From Verrucomicrobium sp. (GTDB lineage Bacteria > Verrucomicrobiota > Verrucomicrobiia > Methylacidiphilales > UBA1321), in NCBI GenBank assembly GCA_017849585.1, contig JAFIGT010000042.1, positions 1-64,000 of the forward strand: a stretch of DNA of 64,000 bases, read 5' to 3'. This document shows positions 50,627-59,619 of this stretch, piece by piece. How positions within the stretch are numbered: the first letter of the stretch is position 1; each line of letters starts with the position of its first letter. Below the pieces are notes generated by a model. It did no database searches and was not told where the DNA came from. It saw only the letters and a program-made list of their open reading frames with translations. Both the position numbers and the translations under genes were made by a program.

Positions 50627-51637
50627 ATGAGCGCACCGATCCATGCCTATGCCGCCCTCGAAAAAGGCGGACGCCTTCAACCCTTTGACTACACACCCGG
50701 TCCGCTGGGGGACGAGCAGGTCGAAATCACCGTCAGTCATTGTGGTATCTGCCATTCCGATCTTTCCGTCATCGATAACGAATGGGGCAACGCGGTTTAT
50801 CCGCTCGTCGCCGGGCACGAAGCCATCGGCACGATTGTGGAAGTGGGCCGCTCCGTCAAGAAAGTCAAAGTCGGTCAGCGCGTCGGCATCGGCTGGTTCT
50901 CCGGCAGTTGCATGTGCTGTCCGCAATGTCTCTCCGGTAGCCAGAATCTTTGCGCCACTGCCGAGCAAACCATCGTGGGTCGTCACGGTGGCTTCGCCGA
51001 TCGACTCCGCGCGCATTGGGCCTGGGCGACGCCCCTGCCGGAAAGACTCGACGCAGCCAAGGCAGGCCCGCTGTTCTGCGGCGGCATCACGGTTTTCAAT
51101 CCCATTGTGCAACTCGGTATCAGGCCGACGGATCGGGTCGGCGTCATCGGCATCGGCGGTCTCGGTCATATGGCGCTACAATTCCTCAACAAATGGGGCT
51201 GCGAAGTCACCGCCTTTTCCTCCAGTGATTCCAAGAAGGCGGAAGCCATCTCCCTCGGCGCACATCACGTGGTCAATTCCCGCGACAAAGCGCAATTGGA
51301 TGCCATCGCCGGCTCGCTTGACTTCATTCTATCCACGGTCAACGTTCCGCTCGATTGGACTGCGTACCTCACCGCCCTCGCCCCCAAGGGAAAACTCCAT
51401 CTCGTCGGAGCCGTTCTCGCCCCGATTTCCGTCGGCGTGTTCTCGCTCATCGGTGGACAGAAATCCATCTCCGGCTCGCCAGTGGGCAGCCCTGTCACGG
51501 TGGCGGAAATGCTCGACTTTGCCGCGAGGCACCAGATTGCACCCGTAACCGAGACCTTTCCCTTCTCGAAAATCAACGAGGCGCTCGATCACCTACGCTC
51601 CGGCAAAGCCCGCTACCGGATCGTACTGGCCCATTAA
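50627..51637 (+). CDS. NAD(P)-dependent zinc alcohol dehydrogenase (YahK/cinnamyl-type)
   Basis: This 336-residue MDR enzyme has an intact catalytic zinc site, HCGICHSDLSVIDNEWG with Cys39 and GHEAIG with His64-Glu65. The structural zinc cysteines are in WFSGSCMCCPQCLSGSQNLC, and the Rossmann motif is GVIGIGGLGHMALQFL. The pattern matches the YahK/AdhA/cinnamyl-alcohol branch, which reduces a broad range of aldehydes with NADPH. A strong ribosome site (AAAGGAGAG) precedes ATG 50627. Monocistronic as far as can be seen. It may serve aldehyde detoxification; substrate not defined. Confidence 0.92.
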   Translation: MSAPIHAYAALEKGGRLQPFDYTPGPLGDEQVEITVSHCGICHSDLSVIDNEWGNAVYPLVAGHEAIGTIVEVGRSVKKVKVGQRVGIGWFSGSCMCCPQCLSGSQNLCATAEQTIVGRHGGFADRLRAHWAWATPLPERLDAAKAGPLFCGGITVFNPIVQLGIRPTDRVGVIGIGGLGHMALQFLNKWGCEVTAFSSSDSKKAEAISLGAHHVVNSRDKAQLDAIAGSLDFILSTVNVPLDWTAYLTALAPKGKLHLVGAVLAPISVGVFSLIGGQKSISGSPVGSPVTVAEMLDFAARHQIAPVTETFPFSKINEALDHLRSGKARYRIVLAH

Positions 51638-51695
51638 GCCTCACCACCAAATGACGTGCAATCCCAGCCCCCTTCTCCTAGCTTTGTAGTCTGAC

Positions 51696-52184
51696 TTGAA
51701 ACTTTTTCTGAAATACTGGCTGGTGGTGGTGGTCTGGATGGTCCTCATTTTCGACATGTCCACCGGTGTGGGTGCGCCCCAGCATAGTTCACGCATTCTC
51801 GTTCCGATCCTGCGCTGGTTTAAGTCGAACCTCACCTATCACGAAATCCAGCAGGCCAATCTCGTCGTACGGAAATGCGCCCATCTGTTGGAGTACGCCA
51901 TTCTGGCCATCCTCCTATGCTATGCGTTGCGCAAAAGCTCCCGGCAGCAAATTCATGGCTGGTGCTGGCGTTGCGCCGGTTGGGCTTTTTTCCTCTCCGC
52001 CACGTATGGTTTGGGCGATGAAATCCATCAGCGATTTGTTTCATCGCGACATGCGTCAATAAGGGATGTCCTGATCGACGCGAGCGGAGCGGTTCTGGGA
52101 CTGGCCATTCTTTGGTTATGCCATCGTTCTCTCGGCACACCAACACCCCGCCCCGAAGTCTCCAGTACTCTGGCAGGACATTAG
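51696..52184 (+). CDS. VanZ-like family membrane protein
   Basis: The 162-residue protein has an N-terminal helix (LKYWLVVVVWMVLIFDMSTG), the VanZ-family core RKCAHLLEYAILAILLCYAL, then YGLGDEIHQRFVSSRHASIRDVLIDASGAVLGLAIL. The conserved motifs are KxxHxxEYxxL and DExxQ-x-F-RxxxxxDxxxNxxG-like. VanZ relatives confer low-level teicoplanin resistance in enterococci; in most bacteria the role is unknown. The frame starts at TTG 51696 and no better start exists upstream. It is followed by a 143-base region with a sigma-28-like promoter for the chemoreceptor. Confidence 0.85.
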   Translation: MKLFLKYWLVVVVWMVLIFDMSTGVGAPQHSSRILVPILRWFKSNLTYHEIQQANLVVRKCAHLLEYAILAILLCYALRKSSRQQIHGWCWRCAGWAFFLSATYGLGDEIHQRFVSSRHASIRDVLIDASGAVLGLAILWLCHRSLGTPTPRPEVSSTLAGH

Positions 52185-52221
52185 CTCCTGCCGCAACCAG
52201 ACTCGAATCCGCATTAGCTTT

Positions 52222-52241
52222 TCTTTTATCTAGATAAAAGA
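52222..52241. promoter_or_regulatory. Perfect 20-bp palindrome upstream of chemoreceptor gene
   Basis: TCTTTTATCTAGATAAAAGA reads the same on both strands and ends one base before the -35 element of the promoter at 52243. The position and full symmetry favour an operator for a dimeric regulator; a 3' hairpin for the VanZ gene is the alternative. Confidence 0.5.
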
Positions 52242-52242
52242 C

Positions 52243-52269
52243 TAAAGCGCTCCCATTTTACGCCGACAT
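52243..52269 (+). promoter_or_regulatory. Sigma-28 (FliA)-type promoter for the chemoreceptor
   Basis: TAAA (52243-52246), exactly 15 bases, then GCCGACAT (52262-52269). The consensus for flagellar sigma-28 is TAAA-N15-GCCGATAA, so all of the -35 and GCCGA of the -10 are present with ideal spacing. It lies 59 bases upstream of the receptor ATG. A ribosome site (AAGGAAGGA) ends about 11 bases before the ATG. Confidence 0.6.
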
Positions 52270-52327
52270 TTTCCTTATCTAAGTCAGAGATTCACGCGCC
52301 TAAAATAAAGGAAGGACTCCTCATTGT

Positions 52328-54013
52328 ATGTGGAATAAACTGAATGTTGGACAGCGGGTCATCTGTGCCCTGATCACAGTCAGTGCAATTGTATCCATCG
52401 GCATGGTCATATTTCTAACGCAGTATATGCGCGTCAAAACCTTGCAGAAGGAAGAGCAGAAAGCGTTGAACCTGATTAATCGCAGCCGCGCCACGATTGA
52501 CTCCTCCACTGGTGAATTTCTCACCGCCTATCGTTCCCAGCCTGATCCGGCAAAAAAGGAAGCCCTCAAGCAGGAATGGCGAGGTATCGTCCGTGCGCTC
52601 TACCAATCGATGATTCATGATTTCGGCCCGAATGAACCCCGCGTGCGGCTTCTCGGCGATCAGGGCATTACCGGACGCAAACCGAATGGTGGCGATGATA
52701 CAAAGATTGCAACCGACTACGAACGCCGCGCGATGCAAAAATTTGCCGCGGACAAAAACTTACAGATGTTCCGTGAACAGGACGACAAGTTCCTGCGCAT
52801 CACCGTCCCGCTCTACAGCGGATTAAATCCGTCATGCAACGGTTGTCATGGTTTGCAAGAAGGCGAGAATGTGCTCCTCGGCACATTGAACACCTACATC
52901 CCCATCGAATCCAACCTAGCGGAAAATCGTCGCGATGCGTGGTTCCTCAGTGGACTCGTCGTTGTGGTGCTCGCCGCGCTCAGTGCCGCCATTGGTTGGT
53001 TCATGATCACTAAAGTGGTCAATCCCGTCACCTCGCTGGCTCTCAATATGAACGAGGAGTCCGTGTTGATTTCCAATGTCTCGAGTCAGATGGAAGCGTC
53101 CAGCCAGTCATTAGCGCAAGCCGCAAGTGAACAGGCTTCGAGCATTGAGGAAACCTCCGCTTCTGTCGAAGAAATGGCCAGCATGTCCAAGCAAAATGCC
53201 GCCAGCGCGGATGACGCCCGCAAGCAAGTGGTCACGATGATCCAGCATATCAGCGAGAGCACTCAGGAGATGGGACAATTGCGCGAATCAGTATCGCTCG
53301 TCAAAAAATCATCCGATGAGATGAGCTCGGCAATGGATGCCATTCGCCACTCCAGCGACTCCATTTCGAACATCATCAAGACAATCGACGAGATTGCTTT
53401 CCAGACCAATATTCTCGCTTTGAATGCGGCCGTCGAAGCGGCCCGGGCGGGTGACGCAGGTGCCGGATTCGCCGTCGTGGCGGATGAAGTCCGCAATCTC
53501 GCGGGACGCTGCGCCAAGGCGGCACAAGAAACCTCTGCCCTGATCGAGGACTCCACTAAAAAAAGCGAGCGCGGTGTCCGCGTCAATGAAGATGTCGTCA
53601 AGAATCTGCAACAAATCCTGAAGCAAGCCCAACTCGTAGACGGGCGACTGCAGGAAATCTCCGGCAATGCCACGCAAGTGGATCAGCGTGTCGCGGAAAT
53701 TGCCGGGGCTTCAGGTGAACAAAGTCAGGGCGTGGAACAGATCAATACCGCCCTTTCGCAAATGGAAAAAGTAACCCAGAGCAACGCTGCCAGTGCCGAG
53801 CAAACATCCGCCGCCGTGACTGAACTCAGCGGACAGGCGCATACGCTGAAGGACATTGCGCATCAGCTCCTGGCCGTCATGGGCATGGCAGCTCAGGGAA
53901 GCACCCCCACTCCAACCGCCGTTCGCAAATCCACCCCTGTCGCCCAAACGACGACACGCACAAGTTCAACGACCAATCGTCCGGTTAAAAAAATGAACCC
54001 GCACCTGAGTTAA
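52328..54013 (+). CDS. Methyl-accepting chemotaxis protein with haem c-type sensor domain
   Basis: The 561-residue receptor has membrane helices at about residues 11-31 and 205-227, flanking a periplasmic domain of about 170 residues that resembles DUF3365/Tll0287-like sensors. It carries one c-type haem motif, CNGCH (Cys170-His174), just before the second helix. The cytoplasmic part has a long coiled coil and the signalling hairpin [40 protein letters not shown]. The C-terminal tail is low-complexity and lacks the CheR/CheB-binding pentapeptide. A covalently bound haem suggests sensing of redox state, oxygen, CO or NO. No other chemotaxis gene is present. Confidence 0.92.
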   Translation: MWNKLNVGQRVICALITVSAIVSIGMVIFLTQYMRVKTLQKEEQKALNLINRSRATIDSSTGEFLTAYRSQPDPAKKEALKQEWRGIVRALYQSMIHDFGPNEPRVRLLGDQGITGRKPNGGDDTKIATDYERRAMQKFAADKNLQMFREQDDKFLRITVPLYSGLNPSCNGCHGLQEGENVLLGTLNTYIPIESNLAENRRDAWFLSGLVVVVLAALSAAIGWFMITKVVNPVTSLALNMNEESVLISNVSSQMEASSQSLAQAASEQASSIEETSASVEEMASMSKQNAASADDARKQVVTMIQHISESTQEMGQLRESVSLVKKSSDEMSSAMDAIRHSSDSISNIIKTIDEIAFQTNILALNAAVEAARAGDAGAGFAVVADEVRNLAGRCAKAAQETSALIEDSTKKSERGVRVNEDVVKNLQQILKQAQLVDGRLQEISGNATQVDQRVAEIAGASGEQSQGVEQINTALSQMEKVTQSNAASAEQTSAAVTELSGQAHTLKDIAHQLLAVMGMAAQGSTPTPTAVRKSTPVAQTTTRTSSTTNRPVKKMNPHLS

Positions 54014-54031
54014 CTCAGGCGCGGTGACGCC

Positions 54032-56290
54032 TTATTCCCGGACAAGTTCGTAGGCGAGGCAGGTCTCATTCTCCAGCACTGTTTCCAAGTGCAGGGCGAG
54101 ATCGCCTCCTTGTCGCTGGAGGGCTTGCTCCTTCACCCGATCGCCCATCGGATTCACCTGCCAGACCTTCCACACTTTCTTGCCGGTATCGGCCAGCTTG
54201 AATTTCACATCCACGCTGCCGCGACGAACCAGATGCGGCAGGCTTCCGTAATGCAGCAATAGACGCCGCGTGGCATCCGCAAAACGGATCTGGCTGTTCA
54301 AACTATCGGTCAAATGCAGCACCAGAATGCGATCACTTTGCGCCAACGGTTTTCCATCCACCGAGACGACATACAGCGTGCCGAAATTGGCGTCGTTCGC
54401 CACGGAAACAATCTTTCCCGACAGCTCCGCGTCAGCGCTGAGTACAAATCCCTCCATGCGATCGGTCACGACCTTGAGCGTTCCTTTCTCCGTGTTCAAC
54501 ACGATCTGCCCAGTATCGCTCTGGTATCCCTGTCCGGCTTGATAGGCCGTGGTGGGCAGAATGCCGTCCTTCATCAAGGAGGCCGTAAGATCCGACTCTG
54601 CATCGTAGAATCCCGACTTGGGCGCATCCATCACCAAGGCATCCGCTTGCGCGCGCGAACGCTTCGTGTCAGGACTCGTCGCGGCAACCCCAATGCGCGA
54701 GATCAATCCCAGCATAGTGTAGTTCCGCGAGAATTCCTTCGCACGCCTTTGGCCCGGCGCATAGACCGCTTCGGATGCCATCACGAAACCGATGGTCTTG
54801 CGCGCCGGTTCAATGTCACGACGGCGGAAGATCAACGCACCAAAGCGATCGGCCAGCAGACCGATGGGGTCCACCGCCAAATCAAACGTTCCGGCCCGTT
54901 TCGATTCGGTGAGCTGCTCGATCGACGTCGCGTAGTTGAAGTTATACAGGCCATCCCAATCCTGCAGACTGGCGTAGGCAGACATGAGCAGGCCACCCTC
55001 GGCGCGATAGGCATTCGGACAAACGTAATTAAACTCCGAGATGGTGTACGGCTGGCTGAGCATCCGCGACGCAAACAAACCGCGCGGCACGCTTGCTGAA
55101 AAGGTGGTCGCGCTCGCCTGCGCGAATCGGAATGGTAGCGACCACTGTTTCTCCGTGAACTCGGGATGATCCCAATACATGTGATTATCCACATACTCGT
55201 AATCTTCCCGCAGGTATGACAGCATCTGCGCTGTCTTCCAGTTCGACCCGGTGATCGGAGCCACGACGCCGAGTGATTTCAGATAGGTGCGCAACTTCAC
55301 ATCGAGATTCTGTTGAATCTCCACACAGAAACGCATGATGGCGGTCGGACGATCCTTTGCGATGGCGGGGGGCTGCGTCGCCAACCACTTGGCAAAGGCT
55401 TGCTCGTAGAGCGTGTTGAGTTCCTTGAAATTAGCCGGAAACTCAAGCAGCGAGACTTCGTTGACCGGACAGATGCCGACCAGCGCCGGATCCGAAGCCC
55501 ATGTCATTTTCGTGTAGGGATTCACGTGCGTCAGCAGATTCTTCGCGAAGAGATTGAACACCTCCACGGCACGATCAGAGATTGGCATCAAAGCTTTAAA
55601 TTCTTTCGCGCTTATTTCCTTCCCTAGATCGGGAATTTCTGTGGGGCTGAATTTGCGAAGTGTGTAGAGATCGATATTGATGTAGATCCCCCTCGCCTTC
55701 AGGGCCGCAAAGAAATAATCGAGTTGATCGAGCTTCGCCGAATCAAATTCATACGATGAGCCCCCCTTCTTGAGCAGACCGCCGTCGTAGTGGTGGAACC
55801 GCACCACATTATAACCCGAGCGAGACAGTAGATCCGCCACGCGGTCCGCCTGCTCCTTCGAAGGATAATTCGCGGAAAAGCAGAGGTTCACTCCATAGAA
55901 CCGCACTGGGTCGCCGGGCTTTTTCTCGAACTCAAAGTGTCCGGCAGACGTGATACTGATCGGACCGTATTTCCCGGCGGGAGCATCATTCAGATGCGAA
56001 AAGTCGAACACACTGCCCGGCTTGATTTCCAGCTCGTAGGAATACGGTTTCCAATCCGGTCCTTCCGCGAGTTGAAACTCCCCGGCGGGCGGTGTGTCAA
56101 AGCGGATGTAATCCATCGAACCAGAAAGTCCCGCGATCAGCCACGCTGTCGGCCCTGTCGACTCAAGGGTGACCTCGTGAATCGGTTTCTTTTCCACGCA
56201 ATATGGGAAACATACAGTCCGACCGGCGCGCTCTTGTTCGTTCCGGTCCAGCCCACGATACCATTGGGCATCGTCGACGGCGACCACCAA
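54032..56290 (-). CDS. GH5-like clan GH-A hydrolase, catalytic part of a frameshifted secreted protein
   Basis: In this 752-residue frame, the first about 30 residues are off-frame noise; homologous-looking sequence begins near EKKPIHEVTLESTGPTAW (about 56197). A sandwich segment (residues 50-125) is followed by a TIM barrel: VRFYGVNLCFSANYPSKEQAD, YNVVRFHHYDGG, acid/base Glu278 in GICPVNEVSLLE and candidate nucleophile Glu419 in QPYTISEFNYV. A beta-rich C-terminal domain covers about 560-752. The upstream frame (56137-57378) supplies the signal peptide and N-terminal domain, with one base missing at an A-run between them. The joined protein would have about 1115 residues and act outside the cytoplasm on an unidentified polysaccharide. 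Confidence 0.8.
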   Translation of the reverse strand: MVVAVDDAQWYRGLDRNEQERAGRTVCFPYCVEKKPIHEVTLESTGPTAWLIAGLSGSMDYIRFDTPPAGEFQLAEGPDWKPYSYELEIKPGSVFDFSHLNDAPAGKYGPISITSAGHFEFEKKPGDPVRFYGVNLCFSANYPSKEQADRVADLLSRSGYNVVRFHHYDGGLLKKGGSSYEFDSAKLDQLDYFFAALKARGIYINIDLYTLRKFSPTEIPDLGKEISAKEFKALMPISDRAVEVFNLFAKNLLTHVNPYTKMTWASDPALVGICPVNEVSLLEFPANFKELNTLYEQAFAKWLATQPPAIAKDRPTAIMRFCVEIQQNLDVKLRTYLKSLGVVAPITGSNWKTAQMLSYLREDYEYVDNHMYWDHPEFTEKQWSLPFRFAQASATTFSASVPRGLFASRMLSQPYTISEFNYVCPNAYRAEGGLLMSAYASLQDWDGLYNFNYATSIEQLTESKRAGTFDLAVDPIGLLADRFGALIFRRRDIEPARKTIGFVMASEAVYAPGQRRAKEFSRNYTMLGLISRIGVAATSPDTKRSRAQADALVMDAPKSGFYDAESDLTASLMKDGILPTTAYQAGQGYQSDTGQIVLNTEKGTLKVVTDRMEGFVLSADAELSGKIVSVANDANFGTLYVVSVDGKPLAQSDRILVLHLTDSLNSQIRFADATRRLLLHYGSLPHLVRRGSVDVKFKLADTGKKVWKVWQVNPMGDRVKEQALQRQGGDLALHLETVLENETCLAYELVRE

Positions 56291-57378
56291 TTGCCCACTT
56301 CGCGGTAGGTTTTGATTTCCTGCACGGATTTACTTCCGTCGGTATACGTTGTCGTCACTTTGCCAATCACCGTCGAGCCGCTCGGCGTCCACGCGGTCGC
56401 ATGCAAAAGATAAAGATGCGTATAAGTTGGCGTGTTTGCCACGGGGACAGTAGCTTGGGTCAATGCGCTATGCGTTTTCGACTGCGAAATCACCAGACAA
56501 GACGTGCCGCGATTTTTCGCTGGATCGATGATATCGAACGTCACCCCCGCCGCCACCAGCGGCCCCAAGGGGAGCGACGACAGATCATTACCTGATCCTT
56601 CGTCGCTCCATCCGCCCTGACCGTCATTGGCTTTGTCGTCGGCAAAGGCACGATTCGTCACACTCGCCAGAGAAACCGGCGTACTTACGTACGGCTCATA
56701 AGTCACATCCACCGCCAACTCGGCATGTTGGAGCGGTCCCTTGGGACGGGAAAATTCGAGTCTAGCCTCGAAATAGGAGCCCCCCCATTTACGATTATCC
56801 TGAATAAGTACGCGGGAAATGCCTTTGATCGTGAGCGTCCCAGTCGCCGCTGACAGCACCAGCGTTTTCGCCGCCTTCACCACGAGTTGCACGTCCTTGA
56901 ACTGCGTCGGCATGTCTACGGTTTGCTCATCCACGCGCACCGACTTTCCCGCCATGTAATTCACCGGCACCATGAGATCGAGACAGAAATTTTCCGTCGG
57001 CACGCCACTGGCATGATCCGCCACGTAGGAGACACGGATGGAGCGATCGCTCGCACGCTGGAACGTCTCTTTCAGCATGATCGGTTGCGCGGAAGCAGGT
57101 GTAACCATCGGACCGGCGAACTTCCATTCCCCGTTCGTGCCGGGCACTGCCGCTGGGTCCGGTCGAAGCGCCGTTTGCTCAGCCCGTTTCCAAGTCGAAT
57201 CGAAATGCGCCACCGAAAAGAGAACGCCGTCGAAGACAAAAGCGCCGTCCGACTGAAGCTTCAACATCGACACATCGGGATTCGAACTGGAAGCCGCCAG
57301 AGAGACTGAAGCCACCCCAATCCACAACACCATCATCCCTGCCCCAAAACGCCGCGAAAGAAGTGAAAGCATAGACAT
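56137..57378 (-). CDS. N-terminal part of the frameshifted secreted hydrolase (signal peptide and sandwich domain)
   Basis: The 413-residue frame has a signal peptide (MSMLSLLSRRFGAGMMVLWI and following, cleaved near SLAA). A beta-rich domain follows with phrases such as DGAFVFDGVLFSVAHFDSTWK, LDLMVPVNYMAGKSVRVDEQ and YFEARLEFSRPKGPLQHAEL, typical of the N-terminal regions of large verrucomicrobial hydrolases. In-frame sense is lost after VGLYVSHIAWK: the last about 17 residues are basic nonsense, while the other frame continues KKPIHEVTLES. A run of four A where five would restore phase (near 56197-56201) explains it. Upstream (57379-57509) are weak TGATCA-like motifs. Confidence 0.75.
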   Translation of the reverse strand: MSMLSLLSRRFGAGMMVLWIGVASVSLAASSSNPDVSMLKLQSDGAFVFDGVLFSVAHFDSTWKRAEQTALRPDPAAVPGTNGEWKFAGPMVTPASAQPIMLKETFQRASDRSIRVSYVADHASGVPTENFCLDLMVPVNYMAGKSVRVDEQTVDMPTQFKDVQLVVKAAKTLVLSAATGTLTIKGISRVLIQDNRKWGGSYFEARLEFSRPKGPLQHAELAVDVTYEPYVSTPVSLASVTNRAFADDKANDGQGGWSDEGSGNDLSSLPLGPLVAAGVTFDIIDPAKNRGTSCLVISQSKTHSALTQATVPVANTPTYTHLYLLHATAWTPSGSTVIGKVTTTYTDGSKSVQEIKTYREVGNWWSPSTMPNGIVGWTGTNKSAPVGLYVSHIAWKRNRFTRSPLSRQGRQRG

Positions 57379-57509
57379 AGGCTAAGAGAGGAAGCTGAGT
57401 CAAAATCGCGATCATTGCAAGACAGGAGCCGCGCAAAAATCAGCACCTCAATCAATGATCGAAGAAATCGTTCTTCCGCGAAAGACCAAACGAGATTGAA
57501 CTCAATCCT

Positions 57510-58499
57510 TCAAAATCCGGGATGAATCAAGTGGCGGCTATGTGGGTACAGACTCGGGCAGCAGCCCGTGATCTGGCAGAACGCCGTACTGAAATGACTC
57601 AGGCTGGTGTAACCGACCTCAATCGCCGCTTCGGTCACATTATATCGTCCCGAACGCAGCAGTTCTGCCGCGCGACGAATCCGCAATTCACGCAGTTTCT
57701 GAGGAATCGTTTTGCCCATCACTTTCGAGAAGGTACGGCTCAGGTAAAACGGACTGCATCCGATCAGCTTGCCCATCGATTCCAGATCGGGCGGATCGGT
57801 CAGGTTCGCCTGCAGCAGATCCACCACGCGTTCCGCGCGTTCTCGGCCCACGAGTTGCACGCGCTGGCTGCGCGGATTTTCTTCCGGCGGCATCTGGAAC
57901 AAGGTCAACGCCAGCAATTCCGTGATTTTGCTTTGATACCACAACACGCGCACCGCCGCCGATACGGGAGGATGTTTCAGCGCTTCGAGCAGTTGTTGCA
58001 GCGGCTGCGTCATCACGCGCGGATCGCCCACAACACCGCCATTCCTCCGTCCGCCCATCCACTGGCGCAGCGGCGTCAACAGCACGTCCTCGAACCCGGC
58101 AACCTGCCGCGCGAGATAATCGCGAGAACATTCCACGGTGATAAACGTGTGCGGCTCGCCACCGGAGCGAGTCGCTTGAATGCCGTCGCGTCCCACGCCA
58201 TAAAAGCCGAGCATCTGATTGCGGTAGGATGCCGATTGGTTGCGCATGCGCACCTCGCCAGTGCCGCGTTGGTTCAGGCATAACTCCAGGCTGTCCTGAT
58301 GAAAACTTTTCCCCCAGTCGAGATCCTGCTCCACGTGAAAAGCATGCGCCTCGACACTCACCCCTGTACGCAGGAAATTCCCGTAAAGCTGTTTCCATCC
58401 GGACGAGACCGAACTCCACGCTCCCTTTTCGGCGGTCTCAGCAGTCATCAATGCCTCGGTCTCCAGGGCCAGCAACTCCTTCTCTTTGGTCACGCTCAT
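57510..58499 (-). CDS. AraC family regulator in the haem uptake operon (PchR-like)
   Basis: The 329-residue protein has an N-terminal sensing region of PchR type (LELCLNQRGTGEVRM, MLGFYGVGRDGIQATRSGGE), then a double helix-turn-helix (DLESMGKLIGCSPFYLSRTF and NVTEAAIEVGYTSLSHFSTAF, ending CPSLYPHSRH). PchR-like regulators respond to ferric siderophores or haem and activate uptake genes. Its ATG overlaps the TonB stop codon in an ATGA arrangement, so it is translationally coupled as the last gene of the haem operon. This points to feedback control of iron or haem import; the ligand is inferred. Confidence 0.88.
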   Translation of the reverse strand: MSVTKEKELLALETEALMTAETAEKGAWSSVSSGWKQLYGNFLRTGVSVEAHAFHVEQDLDWGKSFHQDSLELCLNQRGTGEVRMRNQSASYRNQMLGFYGVGRDGIQATRSGGEPHTFITVECSRDYLARQVAGFEDVLLTPLRQWMGGRRNGGVVGDPRVMTQPLQQLLEALKHPPVSAAVRVLWYQSKITELLALTLFQMPPEENPRSQRVQLVGRERAERVVDLLQANLTDPPDLESMGKLIGCSPFYLSRTFSKVMGKTIPQKLRELRIRRAAELLRSGRYNVTEAAIEVGYTSLSHFSTAFCQITGCCPSLYPHSRHLIHPGF

Positions 58500-59203
58500 T
58501 TGTGGTCTCCGTCGAGGTGGAATCGAATGGGAACTGTCGCGGTGGAGTCGATCGGTTGACCGCCAATTTTACCGGGATAAAAACGCCAGCGTTGCACCGT
58601 CTGTTTGGCGCTCACATCCAGCAGGGAATAACCGCTGCTCTTTTCGACCTCGACGCTCTTCGCAGCGCCTGAAGCACTGACTTCCACACGCAAAATCACC
58701 GTACCCACCATGTTTTGGCGACGCGCCATTTCCGGATAAGCTGGTGGTGGATTGTTCTGGTAATTCGGCGTGGCGATAGTCCGCGCGCCACCACTGGAAC
58801 TGGCCGTGACCTTATCCCGCCCCGCGCTGGTCGAAGCTCCCGTGCCAGTCACCTTCGGCGTCACAGGAGACGGCGGCAATGTGGACGGTTGCAACGAGGC
58901 GATGGATTTGGGCTTAGGCTTCATCGCCTCCGCCACGGGCTGAGTCAGATCATCCGGAGTCACCACCGGCTTGACGGCCGGAACGTCGGGCATGGTGTCT
59001 TGCTCCGGAGCGGTATTCGCTTCGCGTGACGCGGCGGGAGCCGACACCAGATTGACCTCCAGACTCGAGATGCCTTGCTGCACACCATACTTCGCGCTTT
59101 CGACCAGCAGCACACTCCCGCAATAGAGCACCGCGCCGTGCAGGCCGACGGAAATCCAGAACCAGGGAGCAGCGAAAAAGGGAAAAGCGTGAGCGGTGCG
59201 CAT
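58496..59203 (-). CDS. tonB: TonB energy-transducing protein
   Basis: TonB links the ExbBD motor in the inner membrane to outer-membrane receptors. The 235-residue protein has one N-terminal membrane anchor (FWISVGLHGAVLYCGSVLLV), a Pro/Thr/Ser-rich spacer (about 50-145), and the C-terminal TonB fold NPPPAYPEMARRQNMVGTVI, VEVSASGAAKSVEVEKSSGY, WRFYPGKIGGQPIDSTATVP. It follows exbD by five bases and overlaps the AraC gene by four. Its place in the hmu operon indicates that it serves haem receptors. No TonB-dependent receptor gene is in the window. Confidence 0.93.
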   Translation of the reverse strand: MRTAHAFPFFAAPWFWISVGLHGAVLYCGSVLLVESAKYGVQQGISSLEVNLVSAPAASREANTAPEQDTMPDVPAVKPVVTPDDLTQPVAEAMKPKPKSIASLQPSTLPPSPVTPKVTGTGASTSAGRDKVTASSSGGARTIATPNYQNNPPPAYPEMARRQNMVGTVILRVEVSASGAAKSVEVEKSSGYSLLDVSAKQTVQRWRFYPGKIGGQPIDSTATVPIRFHLDGDHK

Positions 59204-59208
59204 GACTT

Positions 59209-59619
59209 CTAGGGTTTACGCGTGGTCTCGATCGCCACCTTCGTAATGCCGAGTTTCCGGGTTTCGTCCAGCACGCTGACAATCGATTCGAAATTCGCAC
59301 GTCCATCGCCATTGATGAAAATGCGCGGGTCCTCGGCTCGCGCGCGCAACGCGGTCAATCGCGCGGAGACCTCCTCGATCGTCACCAGCTCCTTGTTAAA
59401 ATAGTAATTCCCCGTCTCCGACACCGTGATGGAGATGTAATCCTTTCGGTCTTGCGCCGCGCTCGTTGTCGCCACCGGCAACCGCACGGGAATGCCCTGG
59501 TTCTTCACCATCGAGAGCGAGACCATGACGAACGTGGCCAGCAGAAAGAACATGATGTCGATCAATGGAATGATCTCGATCCGCGCCCGCCGCGCTCCGC
59601 TTGGAGAGGGAATTCTCAT
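59209..59619 (-). CDS. exbD: ExbD/TolR biopolymer transport protein
   Basis: From ATG 59619 the protein has 136 residues: a basic N-terminus (MRIPSPSGARRARIEI), the single membrane helix PLIDIMFFLLATFVMVSLSM with the conserved Asp that conducts protons, and a periplasmic domain (YYFNKELVTIEEVSARLTAL, DPRIFINGDGRANFESIVSV). The frame is open to 59661, but the ATG at 59619 gives the classical N-terminus and an ATGA overlap with the exbB stop. With ExbB it forms the proton-driven motor for TonB. Confidence 0.93.
   Translation of the reverse strand: MRIPSPSGARRARIEIIPLIDIMFFLLATFVMVSLSMVKNQGIPVRLPVATTSAAQDRKDYISITVSETGNYYFNKELVTIEEVSARLTALRARAEDPRIFINGDGRANFESIVSVLDETRKLGITKVAIETTRKP

Noticed and set aside
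57449-57463. TGATCATT-like sequence upstream of the 57378 hydrolase gene
   Set aside because: It matches only 10 of 13 positions of the palindrome; about seven such matches are expected by chance. Kept only as a weak hint.
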